Shown here piece after piece: positions 48,239 through 59,731 of a DNA stretch of 64,000 nt. Location: the NCBI RefSeq assembly GCF_029894335.1, contig NZ_JARXZC010000021.1, positions 1 to 64,000 on the forward strand, written 5' to 3'. The position numbers and the translations under genes were made by a program. The notes under the pieces were generated by a model. The model made no database searches and was not told the DNA's origin. It saw only the letters and a list, made by a program, of their open reading frames with translations. This stretch comes from Kitasatospora sp. MAP5-34. GTDB lineage: Bacteria; Actinomycetota; Actinomycetes; Streptomycetales; Streptomycetaceae. Numbering within the stretch: the first letter of the stretch is position 1; each line of letters begins with the position of its first letter.

Positions 48239-49111
48239 GTGAAGAGCAGGACGAAGACGTACGCGGTAGGGGCGCTGGCCCTGCTGGCAGCGGTGGCCGG
48301 TTGCAGCAGCAGCGCCGCCCCCGCCGCCCACCCCGCCGCCCCACCGGAGCAGAGCAGCCAGTCCGCTGACGCGCCGTCGGGCTCCGCGTCCGCCTCGGGC
48401 GGGCCGCAGGCCGCCGCGTGGTCGAAGTGGGGCCTCCAGCCGCTGCCGCCGGCCCCCGCCCCGCCCACCGACCGGCCGATCAAGCTGACCGCGAGCGGCA
48501 CCGTGCCGGTGATCAGCAGTGTGCCGACCAAGGACAAGATCGTCTTCATCACCCTGGACGACGGCGCCGAGAAGGACCCGAAGTTCATCGAGATGATGAA
48601 CGACCTCAAGATCCCGGTCACGATGTTCCTGACCAAGAACATCATCGAGAACGACTACGGCTACTTCAAGCCACTCCAGGCGCTCGGCAACCACATCCAG
48701 AACCACACCGTCACCCACCCGATCATGAGCAAGATCTCGGCGGCGAAGCAGAAGTCCGAGATCTGCGTGGACCAGGCGACCCTCACCCAGCAGTACGGCA
48801 CGGCCCCGCTGCTCTTCCGCCCGCCGTACGGCGACGGCGCCAACACGCCGACCCTCAACACCTCGGTGCAGGAGTGCGGGCCGCGCGCCATCGTGCTCTG
48901 GCACGAGACGATGCAGATCCACGACATGCAGTACGTGACCGCCGACAAGAAGCTCAGGCCCGGGGACATCATCCTGGCCCACTTCCGGGGCCCGTCGGAG
49001 CTCAAGGGCGAGACCATGACCGCGATGTTCGGCGAGATGCTCAGCCGCATCCAGGAGCAGGGTTTCGCGGTCGCCCGCCTGGACGACTACATCCAGCCGC
49101 CCACGGGCTGA
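48239..49111 (+). CDS. Lipoprotein polysaccharide deacetylase (NodB/CE4)
   Basis: 290 residues. A lipobox (LAAVAGC, Cys22) follows a short signal peptide and a Ser/Pro-rich linker (to about 65). The NodB domain has D107-D108 (LDDG), metal His pair H156/H160 (NHTVTH) and RPPYGDG, all required residues. It probably deacetylates GlcNAc or MurNAc in the wall outside the membrane. GTG start at 48239 behind GGGGAGCACC. Confidence 0.9.
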   Translation: MKSRTKTYAVGALALLAAVAGCSSSAAPAAHPAAPPEQSSQSADAPSGSASASGGPQAAAWSKWGLQPLPPAPAPPTDRPIKLTASGTVPVISSVPTKDKIVFITLDDGAEKDPKFIEMMNDLKIPVTMFLTKNIIENDYGYFKPLQALGNHIQNHTVTHPIMSKISAAKQKSEICVDQATLTQQYGTAPLLFRPPYGDGANTPTLNTSVQECGPRAIVLWHETMQIHDMQYVTADKKLRPGDIILAHFRGPSELKGETMTAMFGEMLSRIQEQGFAVARLDDYIQPPTG

Positions 49112-50320
49112 TCAGCCCACCGGCTGACCGAGCATCATGATGTGCCCGTCCCCGACCCGGCTGATGATCACCGTCACCGTGTTCGGTCCGGTGGGCTTGA
49201 GCTGGCGGCGGAGGTCCTCCGGGGTGATCCCGATGCCGCGCTTCTTGATCACGACGGTCCCGACCCCGCGCTCCCGCAGCAGCGCCTTCAGCTTCTTGAC
49301 GTTGAACGGGAGCACGTCGGTGAGCTCGTAGGCGTGGGCGTACGGCGTCGGGACGAGCAGGTCGGAGGTCAGGTAGGCGATCATCGGGTCGATCAGCCGC
49401 CCGCCGACCTGCTCGGCGACCTCGGCGACCAGGTGCGCCCGGATCACCGCGCCGTCCGGCTCGTACAGGTAGCGGCCGACCGGGCCGGCCTCCGGGTCGG
49501 GCAGCCGGCCGCCGGTGAGGGTGTGCGGGCCGGGCAACAGGGTGGCGCGGTGCGGCTCGGTGGCCTTGTCGGCCTTGGTGCCGAACCAGAGCCCGGCCTC
49601 CTTCACGTCCCCGTGGTCCGAGACCCACTCGGCCTCGGCGCCCTCGGGGACCAGCTCGTGCGGGATGCCGGGCGCGACCTTGAGTGCTCCGAACGGGGTA
49701 CGGCGGGCTGCCCCGATCGCCCAGGAGAGCGGGGGCGAGTACGCCTCCGGATCGAACACCCGGCCCCGCGAGGTCCGCCGCGCCGGGTCGGTGAACACCG
49801 CGTCGAAGCCCGTCACGTCGACGTCGGTCACGTCGGCGCAGCGCACCTCGATCAGCTCGGCCAGCCCCAGCGCGGCGGCGTTCGCCTCGGCGACGGCGCA
49901 GGTCAGCGGGTCACGGTCGACGGCGAGCACGGCGATCCCGGCCCGGGCCAGCGCGATCGCGTCGCCGCCGATCCCGCAGCAGAGGTCGGCGAGGCGCCGG
50001 ACCCCGAGCGCCGCGAACCGCTCCGCCCGCCACTCGGCGACGCTGCGGCGGGTGGCCTGTTCGACTCCGTTGGGGGTGAAGTACAGCGCGTCCGCGTCCG
50101 TGTCCTCCCCGCTGTGCTGTCTGTCGGCAGAGCCGAACTTCGCGCGGGCCCGCTGCCGCAGCGCGGCTTGGGCGAGCGCGGCGGAGACCAGTTCGGCCGG
50201 ATGCTTCCGGCGCAGCCGGGTGGCCAGCGCCAGTTCCTCCCCTGGCTTGAAATCTCGTAGCTCGGCCAGCAGGGTCTGGCCCTCGTCGGTCAGCAGGGCC
50301 TGGAACGATTCGATCTCCAC
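49112..50320 (-). CDS. Class I SAM-dependent methyltransferase with THUMP-like C-terminal region
   Basis: About 402 residues. Motif I is LCCGIGGDA and motif II ends in LAVDRDP, followed by FTDPARR and a C-terminal part (FNVKKLKALLRERGVGTVVIKKRGI) typical of the THUMP-like family in actinobacteria; the target RNA or protein is unknown. The start may be the GTG at 50320 (VEIESFQALLTDEG); an upstream ATG at 50371 overlaps the CIRCE element. It is divergent from groES and sits in its regulatory region. Confidence 0.82.
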   Translation of the reverse strand: MEIESFQALLTDEGQTLLAELRDFKPGEELALATRLRRKHPAELVSAALAQAALRQRARAKFGSADRQHSGEDTDADALYFTPNGVEQATRRSVAEWRAERFAALGVRRLADLCCGIGGDAIALARAGIAVLAVDRDPLTCAVAEANAAALGLAELIEVRCADVTDVDVTGFDAVFTDPARRTSRGRVFDPEAYSPPLSWAIGAARRTPFGALKVAPGIPHELVPEGAEAEWVSDHGDVKEAGLWFGTKADKATEPHRATLLPGPHTLTGGRLPDPEAGPVGRYLYEPDGAVIRAHLVAEVAEQVGGRLIDPMIAYLTSDLLVPTPYAHAYELTDVLPFNVKKLKALLRERGVGTVVIKKRGIGITPEDLRRQLKPTGPNTVTVIISRVGDGHIMMLGQPVG

Positions 50321-50364
50321 CCGGCCATTGTCCCCGTCCGCCGTGCTGCCTTCGAGCCACGCCG

Positions 50365-50391
50365 TTGGCACTCTGGTTGACTGAGTGCTAA
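50365..50391. promoter_or_regulatory. CIRCE operator 1 (HrcA site)
   Basis: TTGGCACTC-N9-GAGTGCTAA, one mismatch from the consensus TTAGCACTC-N9-GAGTGCTAA. It overlaps the -35 of the groES promoter. Confidence 0.92.
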
Positions 50392-50405
50392 CTGCGGCCT
50401 ATGGT
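50377..50405 (+). promoter_or_regulatory. groES-groEL promoter
   Basis: TTGACT (50377-50382), 17-nt spacer, TATGGT (50400-50405). It is flanked by the two CIRCE operators and gives a leader of about 120 nt before groES. Confidence 0.8.
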
Positions 50406-50410
50406 CGTTC

Positions 50411-50438
50411 CTGGCACTCCCCCCAGGGAGAGTGCTAA
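50411..50438. promoter_or_regulatory. CIRCE operator 2 (HrcA site)
   Basis: CTGGCACTC, 10-nt spacer, GAGTGCTAA. The spacer is one base longer than the standard N9. It lies just downstream of the expected transcription start. Confidence 0.8.
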
Positions 50439-50534
50439 CGCGGCAGAGTGTGCCTGACCCCCGCGACGGCAGGCATGCAGACGTCGCCACCTACCTGAAG
50501 AACAACCCCGTATTCTCCGAAGGGGAGCTCGGAC

Positions 50535-50843
50535 GTGACCACCGTCAGCAGCAAGGTTGCCATCAAGCCGCTCGAGGACCGCATCGTGGTCCAGCCGCTC
50601 GAAGCCGAGACCACCACGGCCTCCGGCCTGGTTATCCCGGACACCGCCAAGGAGAAGCCCCAGGAGGGCGTCGTCCTGGCTGTCGGCCCGGGCCGCTTCG
50701 AGGACGGTAACCGTCTTCCGCTCGACGTCACCGTCGGGGACGTCGTCCTGTACTCGAAGTACGGCGGCACCGAGGTGAAGTACAACGGCGAGGAGTACCT
50801 CGTCCTCTCGGCCCGCGACGTTCTCGCCATCGTCGAGAAGTAA
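50535..50843 (+). CDS. groES: Co-chaperonin GroES
   Basis: 102 residues with the mobile loop ([19 protein letters not shown]) and the roof loop ([11 protein letters not shown]). GTG start at 50535 behind AAGGGGAGC. It precedes groEL with a 108-nt gap and is under double CIRCE control. Confidence 0.97.
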   Translation: MTTVSSKVAIKPLEDRIVVQPLEAETTTASGLVIPDTAKEKPQEGVVLAVGPGRFEDGNRLPLDVTVGDVVLYSKYGGTEVKYNGEEYLVLSARDVLAIVEK

Positions 50844-52580
<1,737 letters not shown>

Positions 52581-52617
52581 CCTCCGAGTCGGTGACACCG
52601 ACCGCTGAGTCGGTAAC

Positions 52618-52658
52618 CCGGAGGCCCGGTCGCACCCAAGGTGCGGCCGGGCCTCCGG
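52618..52658 (+). terminator. Hairpin after groEL
   Basis: An 18-bp stem with one G-T mismatch (52618-52635 with 52641-52658) and a CCAAG loop. No T tract follows. Confidence 0.65.
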
Positions 52659-52688
52659 CGTTCTCCGGTCGGCCCGCTGGGGTTGGCG

Positions 52689-52719
52689 TTGGCCTCGGAC
52701 CCAAAGGGTGGCTTATAAC
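52689..52719 (+). promoter_or_regulatory. Probable leaderless promoter of the LysR gene
   Basis: TTGGCC (52689-52694) and TATAAC (52714-52719), 19-nt spacer, with the -10 ending 6 nt before the ATG at 52726. Confidence 0.45.
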
Positions 52720-52725
52720 TGGGGC

Positions 52726-53736
52726 ATGATCGAGGCTCGTCACCTGCGCGTCCTGCGTGCCGTCGCCCGTACCGGCTCGTTCTCCGCCGCCGCGCGGGAG
52801 CTGGGCTGTACCCAGCCTGCGGTGAGCCAGCAGATGAAGGCCCTGGAGAAGTCGGTCGACACGCCGTTGGTGGTCCGTTCGGGGCGTGGGATGCAGCTGA
52901 GCGAGGCCGGGCAGGTGCTGCTCAAGCACGCCACCGGGATCCTCGCCGGGCTCTCGGCCGCCGAGGAGGAGGTCGCGGCGCTCACCGGGTTGCGGGCCGG
53001 GCGGGTGCGGTTGGTGTCCTTCCCGACCGCGAGTTCCACCCTGGTGCCGCCCTCGGTGGCCGGGCTGCGGAGGGCCCATCCGGGCGTCCGGGTCTCGCTG
53101 GTCGAGGCCGAGCCGCCCGAGTCGCTGGCGATGTTGCGGGTCGGCGAGTGCGAGATCGCGCTGGCGTTCCGCTACCCGGACTACCCGGACTCGCCGGGCG
53201 CCCCGGTCCGGTCGGCGGGGCACGGCACGCTCCGCGAGGCCCGGGCCGAGGCGACCCTGGAGGCGGCCGCGTCGCTGGCCGCCAACGACTGGTCCGACCT
53301 GGTGGTCCGGCCGCTGCTGGACGATCCGCTGGTGGGCCTGCTCCCGGCCGGGCACCCGCTGGCCGGGCGGGACGACAGCAGCCCGGTCGATCTCGCCGAA
53401 CTCTCGGACGAGCAGTGGATCGCCGGCTGCCCGCAGTGCCGGGGCCATCTGGTGGAACTCTGCGGGGCGGCTGGCTTCGCACCCCGGATCGACTTCGCCA
53501 CCGACGACTACCCCGCCGTGGTGGGCCTGGTCGCGGCCGGGCTCGGGGTGGCGGTGCTGCCGGGGCTGGCCCTGGCCGCCGTACGCCGGTCGGGTGTGGC
53601 CGCCGTGCCGGTACGCGCCGCCTCGGGCGGCCCGGCCGTCCGGCAGGTCGTCGCGCTCACGCTGCCCGACCTGGCCGAGGTGCCGGCCGTCGCCCTGATG
53701 CTGGACCAGCTGTCGGGCGTGGCCGCCGCGAGGTAG
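52726..53736 (+). CDS. LysR-family transcriptional regulator
   Basis: 336 residues. N-terminal winged HTH (HLRVLRAVARTGSFSAAARELGCTQPAVSQQM), then a periplasmic-binding-like effector domain with the usual VSLVEAEPPESLAML and LGVAVLPGLALA segments. Target genes are unknown; groEL, its neighbour, is under HrcA instead. Start ATG at 52726. Confidence 0.9.
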   Translation: MIEARHLRVLRAVARTGSFSAAARELGCTQPAVSQQMKALEKSVDTPLVVRSGRGMQLSEAGQVLLKHATGILAGLSAAEEEVAALTGLRAGRVRLVSFPTASSTLVPPSVAGLRRAHPGVRVSLVEAEPPESLAMLRVGECEIALAFRYPDYPDSPGAPVRSAGHGTLREARAEATLEAAASLAANDWSDLVVRPLLDDPLVGLLPAGHPLAGRDDSSPVDLAELSDEQWIAGCPQCRGHLVELCGAAGFAPRIDFATDDYPAVVGLVAAGLGVAVLPGLALAAVRRSGVAAVPVRAASGGPAVRQVVALTLPDLAEVPAVALMLDQLSGVAAAR

Positions 53737-53757
53737 CTGTCGCACCGGGCCACCACA

Positions 53758-53775
53758 GCAGGGGCGCGGGGTTAC
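53758..53775. repeat. Degenerate half copy of the intergenic hairpin repeat
   Basis: GCAGGGGCGCGGGGTTAC matches one arm core of the long repeats at 35855 and 58101, but no partner arm lies nearby. It is probably a decayed copy in the LysR-whiD gap. Confidence 0.5.
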
Positions 53776-53861
53776 CGCCGCTGCCCAGCTGCGCCTCTTG
53801 CCCATCTGCGCCTCTCATGGAGAAACGTTTCCCCACGAGACGCCGGAGGCGGGTCGGACCG

Positions 53862-54188
53862 TCAGCGTCGGATGGTCGTCGGCAGGGCGATGGGCACCTC
53901 GACCAACCGGTTGCGCGACCGGCCCATCAGCTCTTCGCGCTCGTCCTCGGTCAGGCCGCCCCAGACGCCGTACGGCTCGCGGACCGCCAGCGCGTGGGCC
54001 GCGCACTCGGTGCGCACCGGGCACCGCATGCAGACCTCCTTGGCACTTGCCTCGCGCGAGCTGCGCGCCGCTCCGCGTTCGCCCTCCGGGTGGAAGAAGA
54101 GCGAACTGTCGACGCCGCGGCAGGCGGCGGAGAGCTGCCAGTCCCAGAGGTCTGCGTTGGGGCCGGGGAGGCGGGAGAAATCTGCCAT
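53862..54188 (-). CDS. whiD: WhiB-like iron-sulfur protein WhiD
   Basis: 108 residues. Four cluster ligands C23, C53, C56 and C62 bind a [4Fe-4S] cluster; GVWGG at 74-78 and the basic tail after EELMGRSRNRLVEV follow. The N-terminus MADFSRLPGPNADLWDW matches WhiD, needed for late sporulation in Streptomyces, and the position next to bldM supports it. Start at 54188 behind GAAGGGAAT. Confidence 0.93.
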   Translation of the reverse strand: MADFSRLPGPNADLWDWQLSAACRGVDSSLFFHPEGERGAARSSREASAKEVCMRCPVRTECAAHALAVREPYGVWGGLTEDEREELMGRSRNRLVEVPIALPTTIRR

Positions 54189-54536
54189 GGCTCATTCCCT
54201 TCAGGGACCGGGCGCGGACTCGGGTTCGGTGAGGCCGGGACGGGTCGGTATGAACACCTGGAAATATGACTTACGGCAACTACTGGGACAAGTCACCCAC
54301 AGAGTTACACAACAGTCAATGACCGTCCAGAAGCTATAAAACCGGACAAAGAGGGCATGACGTTTGGCAGGTGCCGACGTGGCAATCGGGTGGCTCCGGG
54401 GGCGCGGACGCCCCCGAAGATGCGCTCGGGGTGCGCGGGCCGCGCGCGACTGGCACAAAAGTGCGGCATATGCACCGCGATGCGGCTGATCGGTAACGGG
54501 TCGGCCACGTACAGTGGTGGAGATGGCTCTGAAAGC
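54189..54536. other. Gene-free whiD-side half of the whiD-bldM intergenic region
   Basis: About 350 nt without a credible gene; small frames here have no ribosome sites. It should hold the whiD promoters (minus strand), but no clear -10/-35 pair stood out. Confidence 0.5.
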
Positions 54537-54564
54537 CGTAACTCATTCGAGTGACGGTCGTTGG
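54537..54564 (+). promoter_or_regulatory. sigma-BldN-type promoter of bldM
   Basis: CGTAAC (54537-54542), 16-nt spacer, CGTTGG (54559-54564). The known sigma-BldN consensus is CGTAAC-N16-CGTTGA, so only one base differs. It gives a leader of about 145 nt that contains the small ORF at 54687. Confidence 0.85.
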
Positions 54565-54686
54565 ATGTGCGGAGGCGGTTTGCGGGCGCTGGGCGTCGGA
54601 ACGATCGCGGGGAGACCGGCGATCCGTCCGAAGTCCGTCGTCAATCGGCCGTGTCGGAGAGATTCGTACCAGCCAGGAGGCTCAAC

Positions 54687-54719
54687 GTGACGCGGATCAG
54701 CTGCGGAGGACGGTCATGA
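54687..54719 (+). CDS. Ten-residue leader ORF (uORF) coupled to bldM
   Basis: GTG at 54687 follows a strong AGGAGG at 54675-54680 and encodes [10 protein letters not shown]; its TGA (54717-54719) overlaps the bldM ATG (54716-54718). The last codons include the GGAGGA bldM ribosome site, so translation of the leader would pass through and could control bldM initiation. Confidence 0.6.
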   Translation: MTRISCGGRS

Positions 54720-55327
54720 CATCCGTACTCGTCTGCGACGATTCCCCACTCGCCCGGGAGGCGCTTCGCCGCGCGGTGGCGACGGTGCCCGGTGTCGACC
54801 GGGTGACCACAGCGACGAACGGTGAGGAGGTCCTCCGCCGCTGGGTGGCCGACCGCTCCGATCTCGTTCTGATGGATGTCCGGATGCCCGGCCTCGGCGG
54901 GGTGGAGACCGTGCGGCGGCTGCTCTCGGCCGACCCGGGCGCGCGCATCATCATGCTCACCGTCGCCGAGGACCTCGACGGTGTCGCGCTCGCGGTCGCC
55001 GCCGGCGCCCGGGGCTACCTGCACAAGGACGCCTCGCGCGCCGAACTGCGGGCCACCGTCACCCAGGCGCTCGCCGATCCGACGTGGCGGCTCGCGCCGC
55101 GCCGGCTCCGCAGCCCCGACATGGGCGCGGCGCCGACCCTGACGGCCCGTGAGATCCAGGTGCTCGAGGGCATGAGCCACGGGCGGAGCAACGCGGAGAT
55201 CGGCCGCGAGCTGTTCCTCTCCGAGGACACCGTCAAGACGCACGCCCGGCGGTTGTTCAAGAAGCTCGGCGCGTCGGACCGCGCACACGCGGTGGCCCTC
55301 GGCTTCCGCTGGGGTCTGGTCCGCTGA
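54716..55327 (+). CDS. bldM: Response-regulator-type transcription factor BldM
   Basis: 203 residues: a receiver domain (phosphorylatable D54 in LMDVRMPG, lysine in GYLHKDAS) and a LuxR-type HTH ([24 protein letters not shown]). BldM controls aerial growth and, with WhiI, sporulation genes; it is regarded as an orphan regulator. Start at 54716 gives the standard [14 protein letters not shown] and follows GGAGGA; longer upstream frames are not used. Divergent from whiD. Confidence 0.96.
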   Translation: MTSVLVCDDSPLAREALRRAVATVPGVDRVTTATNGEEVLRRWVADRSDLVLMDVRMPGLGGVETVRRLLSADPGARIIMLTVAEDLDGVALAVAAGARGYLHKDASRAELRATVTQALADPTWRLAPRRLRSPDMGAAPTLTAREIQVLEGMSHGRSNAEIGRELFLSEDTVKTHARRLFKKLGASDRAHAVALGFRWGLVR

Positions 55328-55584
55328 CGGGCAGCCGTCCGGCTGTTCCACTCGCTCAGACGTATGACGTTACGGTCCCGAGGCTGCACCATGGAGTTGT
55401 GGAGCACCTCGGGGACCAGCGGACAGGCACTGCGGAGACGAGCGTGACGAGCGTGACCGCAGTTGGCTCGAAGAGTGACGGGGCAGGGGGTGGCGCGGTG
55501 CAGACCGGGGCCACTCATAACGTTCCTGTGCACAACTCCGGACGCGGTGCCGCGTTTTCCGGGCCGACCAGGCACCATGGACCG

Positions 55585-56274
55585 ATGCGCGACGACGAGG
55601 TAGAGAGCGACGAGGTCGTTCCGAAGGGTCAGGCCGCTGACTCGTCGTACCCGGAGAGCGCCGATCCGGCCGGTACGTCCCGCCGCCCGGTGCTCGGCAC
55701 CGGCGGGTCGCCCCTGATGGGCGAGTTGGTCGCGGCGGCCGTACGCGGTGAGAACCCCGCCATCGACGCGCTGCTCGCGTACGTCCATCCGCTCGCCCTG
55801 CGGTACTGCCGGGGCCGGCTCGTCCGGCTGCCCGGTAACGCGCGGCACCATGTGGACGACGTCGCGCAGGAGGTCTGCGTGGCGGTGCTCTGCGCGCTGC
55901 CGCGCTACAAGGACGAGGGGCGTCCGTTCGAGGCGTTCGTCTACGGCATCGCCGCGCACAAGATCGCCGACCTGCAACGGGCCGCGATGCGCGGACCGGG
56001 CTCCTCGGTGGTCCCGTCCGACGACATGCCCGAGCTGCCGGACGAGGCGCTCGGCCCGGAGGAGCGTGCGCTGCTCAGCAGCGAGACGGCCTGGGCGAAG
56101 GAGCTGCTCTCCAACCTGCCCGCCCGTCAGCGTGAGCTGGTGCTGCTCCGGGTGGCCGCCGGGCTCTCCGCCGAGGAGACCGGCGAGGTGCTCGGGATGT
56201 CCCCCGGCGCCGTCCGGGTCGCCCAGCACCGGGCGCTGAGCCGGCTGCGGGCGCTGGCCGGGGAATCTTCCTGA
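55585..56274 (+). CDS. shbA: ECF-type sigma factor, ShbA-like
   Basis: 229 residues from the ATG at 55585. Region 2 is [25 protein letters not shown] and region 4 is [23 protein letters not shown]. The position after bldM and before guaB is that of ShbA, which directs transcription of the principal sigma factor hrdB in Streptomyces. The frame stays open to GTG 55399 with a Gly/Thr-rich 62-residue stretch; no ribosome site decides the start. Confidence 0.8.
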   Translation: MRDDEVESDEVVPKGQAADSSYPESADPAGTSRRPVLGTGGSPLMGELVAAAVRGENPAIDALLAYVHPLALRYCRGRLVRLPGNARHHVDDVAQEVCVAVLCALPRYKDEGRPFEAFVYGIAAHKIADLQRAAMRGPGSSVVPSDDMPELPDEALGPEERALLSSETAWAKELLSNLPARQRELVLLRVAAGLSAEETGEVLGMSPGAVRVAQHRALSRLRALAGESS

Positions 56275-58088
<1,814 letters not shown>

Positions 58089-58100
58089 GGCATCCCTCGC

Positions 58101-58180
58101 GGGGCGTGGGGAACTGAGCGGAGTCGGAGGCTGCGGGTTGTGGCCTTCCGTCTCGCGCAGTTCCCCACGCCCCTGTTTTT
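58101..58180. repeat. Intergenic hairpin repeat (copy 3) and terminator of guaB
   Basis: 20-nt arms at 58101-58120 and 58154-58173 pair with one mismatch; TGTTTTT follows at 58174-58180. It belongs to the family of the 35855 repeat. Confidence 0.85.
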
Positions 58181-58297
58181 GCCGGCCCGATGCTGTCGGG
58201 TGGACGCCTGCCGCATTGCGGTGTTCCCGTGCGGGATACTGGGGGCGGCCGGGGTGACCCGGTCGGCACAGGCATTGAGGCAGCAGAAGGGCTCGAA

Positions 58298-59425
58298 GTG
58301 ACTGAGATCGAGATCGGGCGAGGCAAGCGCGGCCGACGGGCGTACGCATTCGACGACATCGCCGTCGTCCCCAGCCGTCGTACGCGGGACCCGAAGGAGG
58401 TCTCGATCGCCTGGCAGATCGACGCCTACCGCTTCGAGCTGCCGTTCCTGGCAGCTCCGATGGACAGCGTGGTCTCGCCCGCGCAGGCCATCGCCATCGG
58501 TCAGCTCGGCGGCCTCGGGGTGCTGAACCTCGAAGGTCTCTGGACCCGGTACGAGGACCCGCAGCCGCTGCTCGACGAGATCGCCACGATCAAGGACGCG
58601 GCCTCCGCGACCCGCCGCCTCCAGGAGATCTACGCCGCCCCGATCCAGGCCGACCTGATCGGCAAGCGGATCAAGGAGGTCCGGGAGTCGGGCGTCGTCA
58701 CCGCCGCCGCGCTCTCGCCGCAGCGCACCGCCGAGTTCTCCAAGGCGGTCGTGGACGCGGGCGTCGACGTCTTCGTGATCCGTGGCACCACGGTCTCCGC
58801 CGAGCACGTGTCGGGCGCGTTCGAGCCGCTCAACCTCAAGCAGTTCATCTACGAGCTCGACGTCCCGGTGATCGTCGGCGGCTGCGCCACCTACACCGCC
58901 GCGCTGCACCTGATGCGGACCGGCGCGGCCGGTGTGCTGGTCGGCTTCGGCGGCGGTGCCGCGCACACCACCCGTAACGTGCTGGGCATCCAGGTCCCGA
59001 TGGCCACCGCCGTCGCCGACGTGGCGGCCGCCCGCCGTGACTACATGGACGAGTCCGGCGGCCGGTACGTGCACGTGATCGCGGACGGCGGTGTCGGCTA
59101 CAGCGGCGACCTCGCCAAGGCCGTGGCCTGCGGTGCGGACGCCGTGATGATCGGTGCCGCGCTTGCCCGGGCCACCGATGCCCCGGGCAAGGGCTTCCAC
59201 TGGGGCATGGAGGCCGTGCACGAGGAGCTGCCGCGCGGAAAGCGCGTCGACCTCGGCACCGTCGGCACCACCCAGGAGATCCTCACCGGTCCGTCGCACA
59301 CCCCCGACGGCACGATGAACCTGTTCGGCGCGCTGCGCCGGGCGATGGCGACCACCGGCTACTCGGAGCTCAAGGAGTTCCAGCGTGTCGAGGTGACCGT
59401 CAACCCGGGCCTCCGGCACGGCTGA
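58298..59425 (+). CDS. GuaB3-family IMP dehydrogenase-like protein
   Basis: 375 residues of the IMPDH/GMPR barrel without CBS domains. The catalytic loop reads GGGAAHTTR, with H223 where IMPDH has its Cys, so the classical covalent mechanism is not available. Such proteins follow guaB in many actinobacteria and their reaction is not settled. GTG start at 58298 behind AGAAGGG; the upstream frame from 58190 lies in the repeat. Confidence 0.85.
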   Translation: MTEIEIGRGKRGRRAYAFDDIAVVPSRRTRDPKEVSIAWQIDAYRFELPFLAAPMDSVVSPAQAIAIGQLGGLGVLNLEGLWTRYEDPQPLLDEIATIKDAASATRRLQEIYAAPIQADLIGKRIKEVRESGVVTAAALSPQRTAEFSKAVVDAGVDVFVIRGTTVSAEHVSGAFEPLNLKQFIYELDVPVIVGGCATYTAALHLMRTGAAGVLVGFGGGAAHTTRNVLGIQVPMATAVADVAAARRDYMDESGGRYVHVIADGGVGYSGDLAKAVACGADAVMIGAALARATDAPGKGFHWGMEAVHEELPRGKRVDLGTVGTTQEILTGPSHTPDGTMNLFGALRRAMATTGYSELKEFQRVEVTVNPGLRHG

Positions 59426-59438
59426 CGATCCGGCAGTC

Positions 59439-59484
59439 TGACGCACCGAAACCCCCGCCGATCGGCGGGGGTTTCGGTGCGTCA
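59439..59484. terminator. Perfect 46-nt palindrome, probable terminator
   Basis: Arms of 23 nt (59439-59461 and 59462-59484) pair exactly with no intervening bases; the centre is CGATCG. The 5' side carries GAAACCCCC and the 3' side GGGGGTTTC. It lies 13 nt past the guaB3 stop and has no long T tract. Confidence 0.75.
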
Positions 59485-59731
59485 GGGGCGTTTTCCGGCC
59501 ACCGATCGGGTACGGAGTGCCGTGCGACCGGCCGGAACCGGGCCGTGAACCCCGGGGTGGGTGGTCGGGGACCCGCCGGACAGGGGATGATGGAGGCTTG
59601 GCGTACGGAGCCCGCCGCCCGGCGCAGCCCCACGGTCTGTTCGCGGGCCTCTGCAGCTGCGGGTCTCCGCCGACGCGCCGTCACCTCGATCGCCAGCAGC
59701 ACAGATCGCCAGCACATGGGGGAATGCACCA
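59485..59731. other. Upstream region of the first kinase
   Basis: About 250 nt with no credible gene. The ATG at 59732 is preceded by GGGGGAATG at 59716-59724. No clear promoter. Confidence 0.45.

Noticed and set aside
54357-54554. Small frames in the whiD-bldM gap
   Set aside because: No ribosome sites; the plus frame runs across the BldN promoter.
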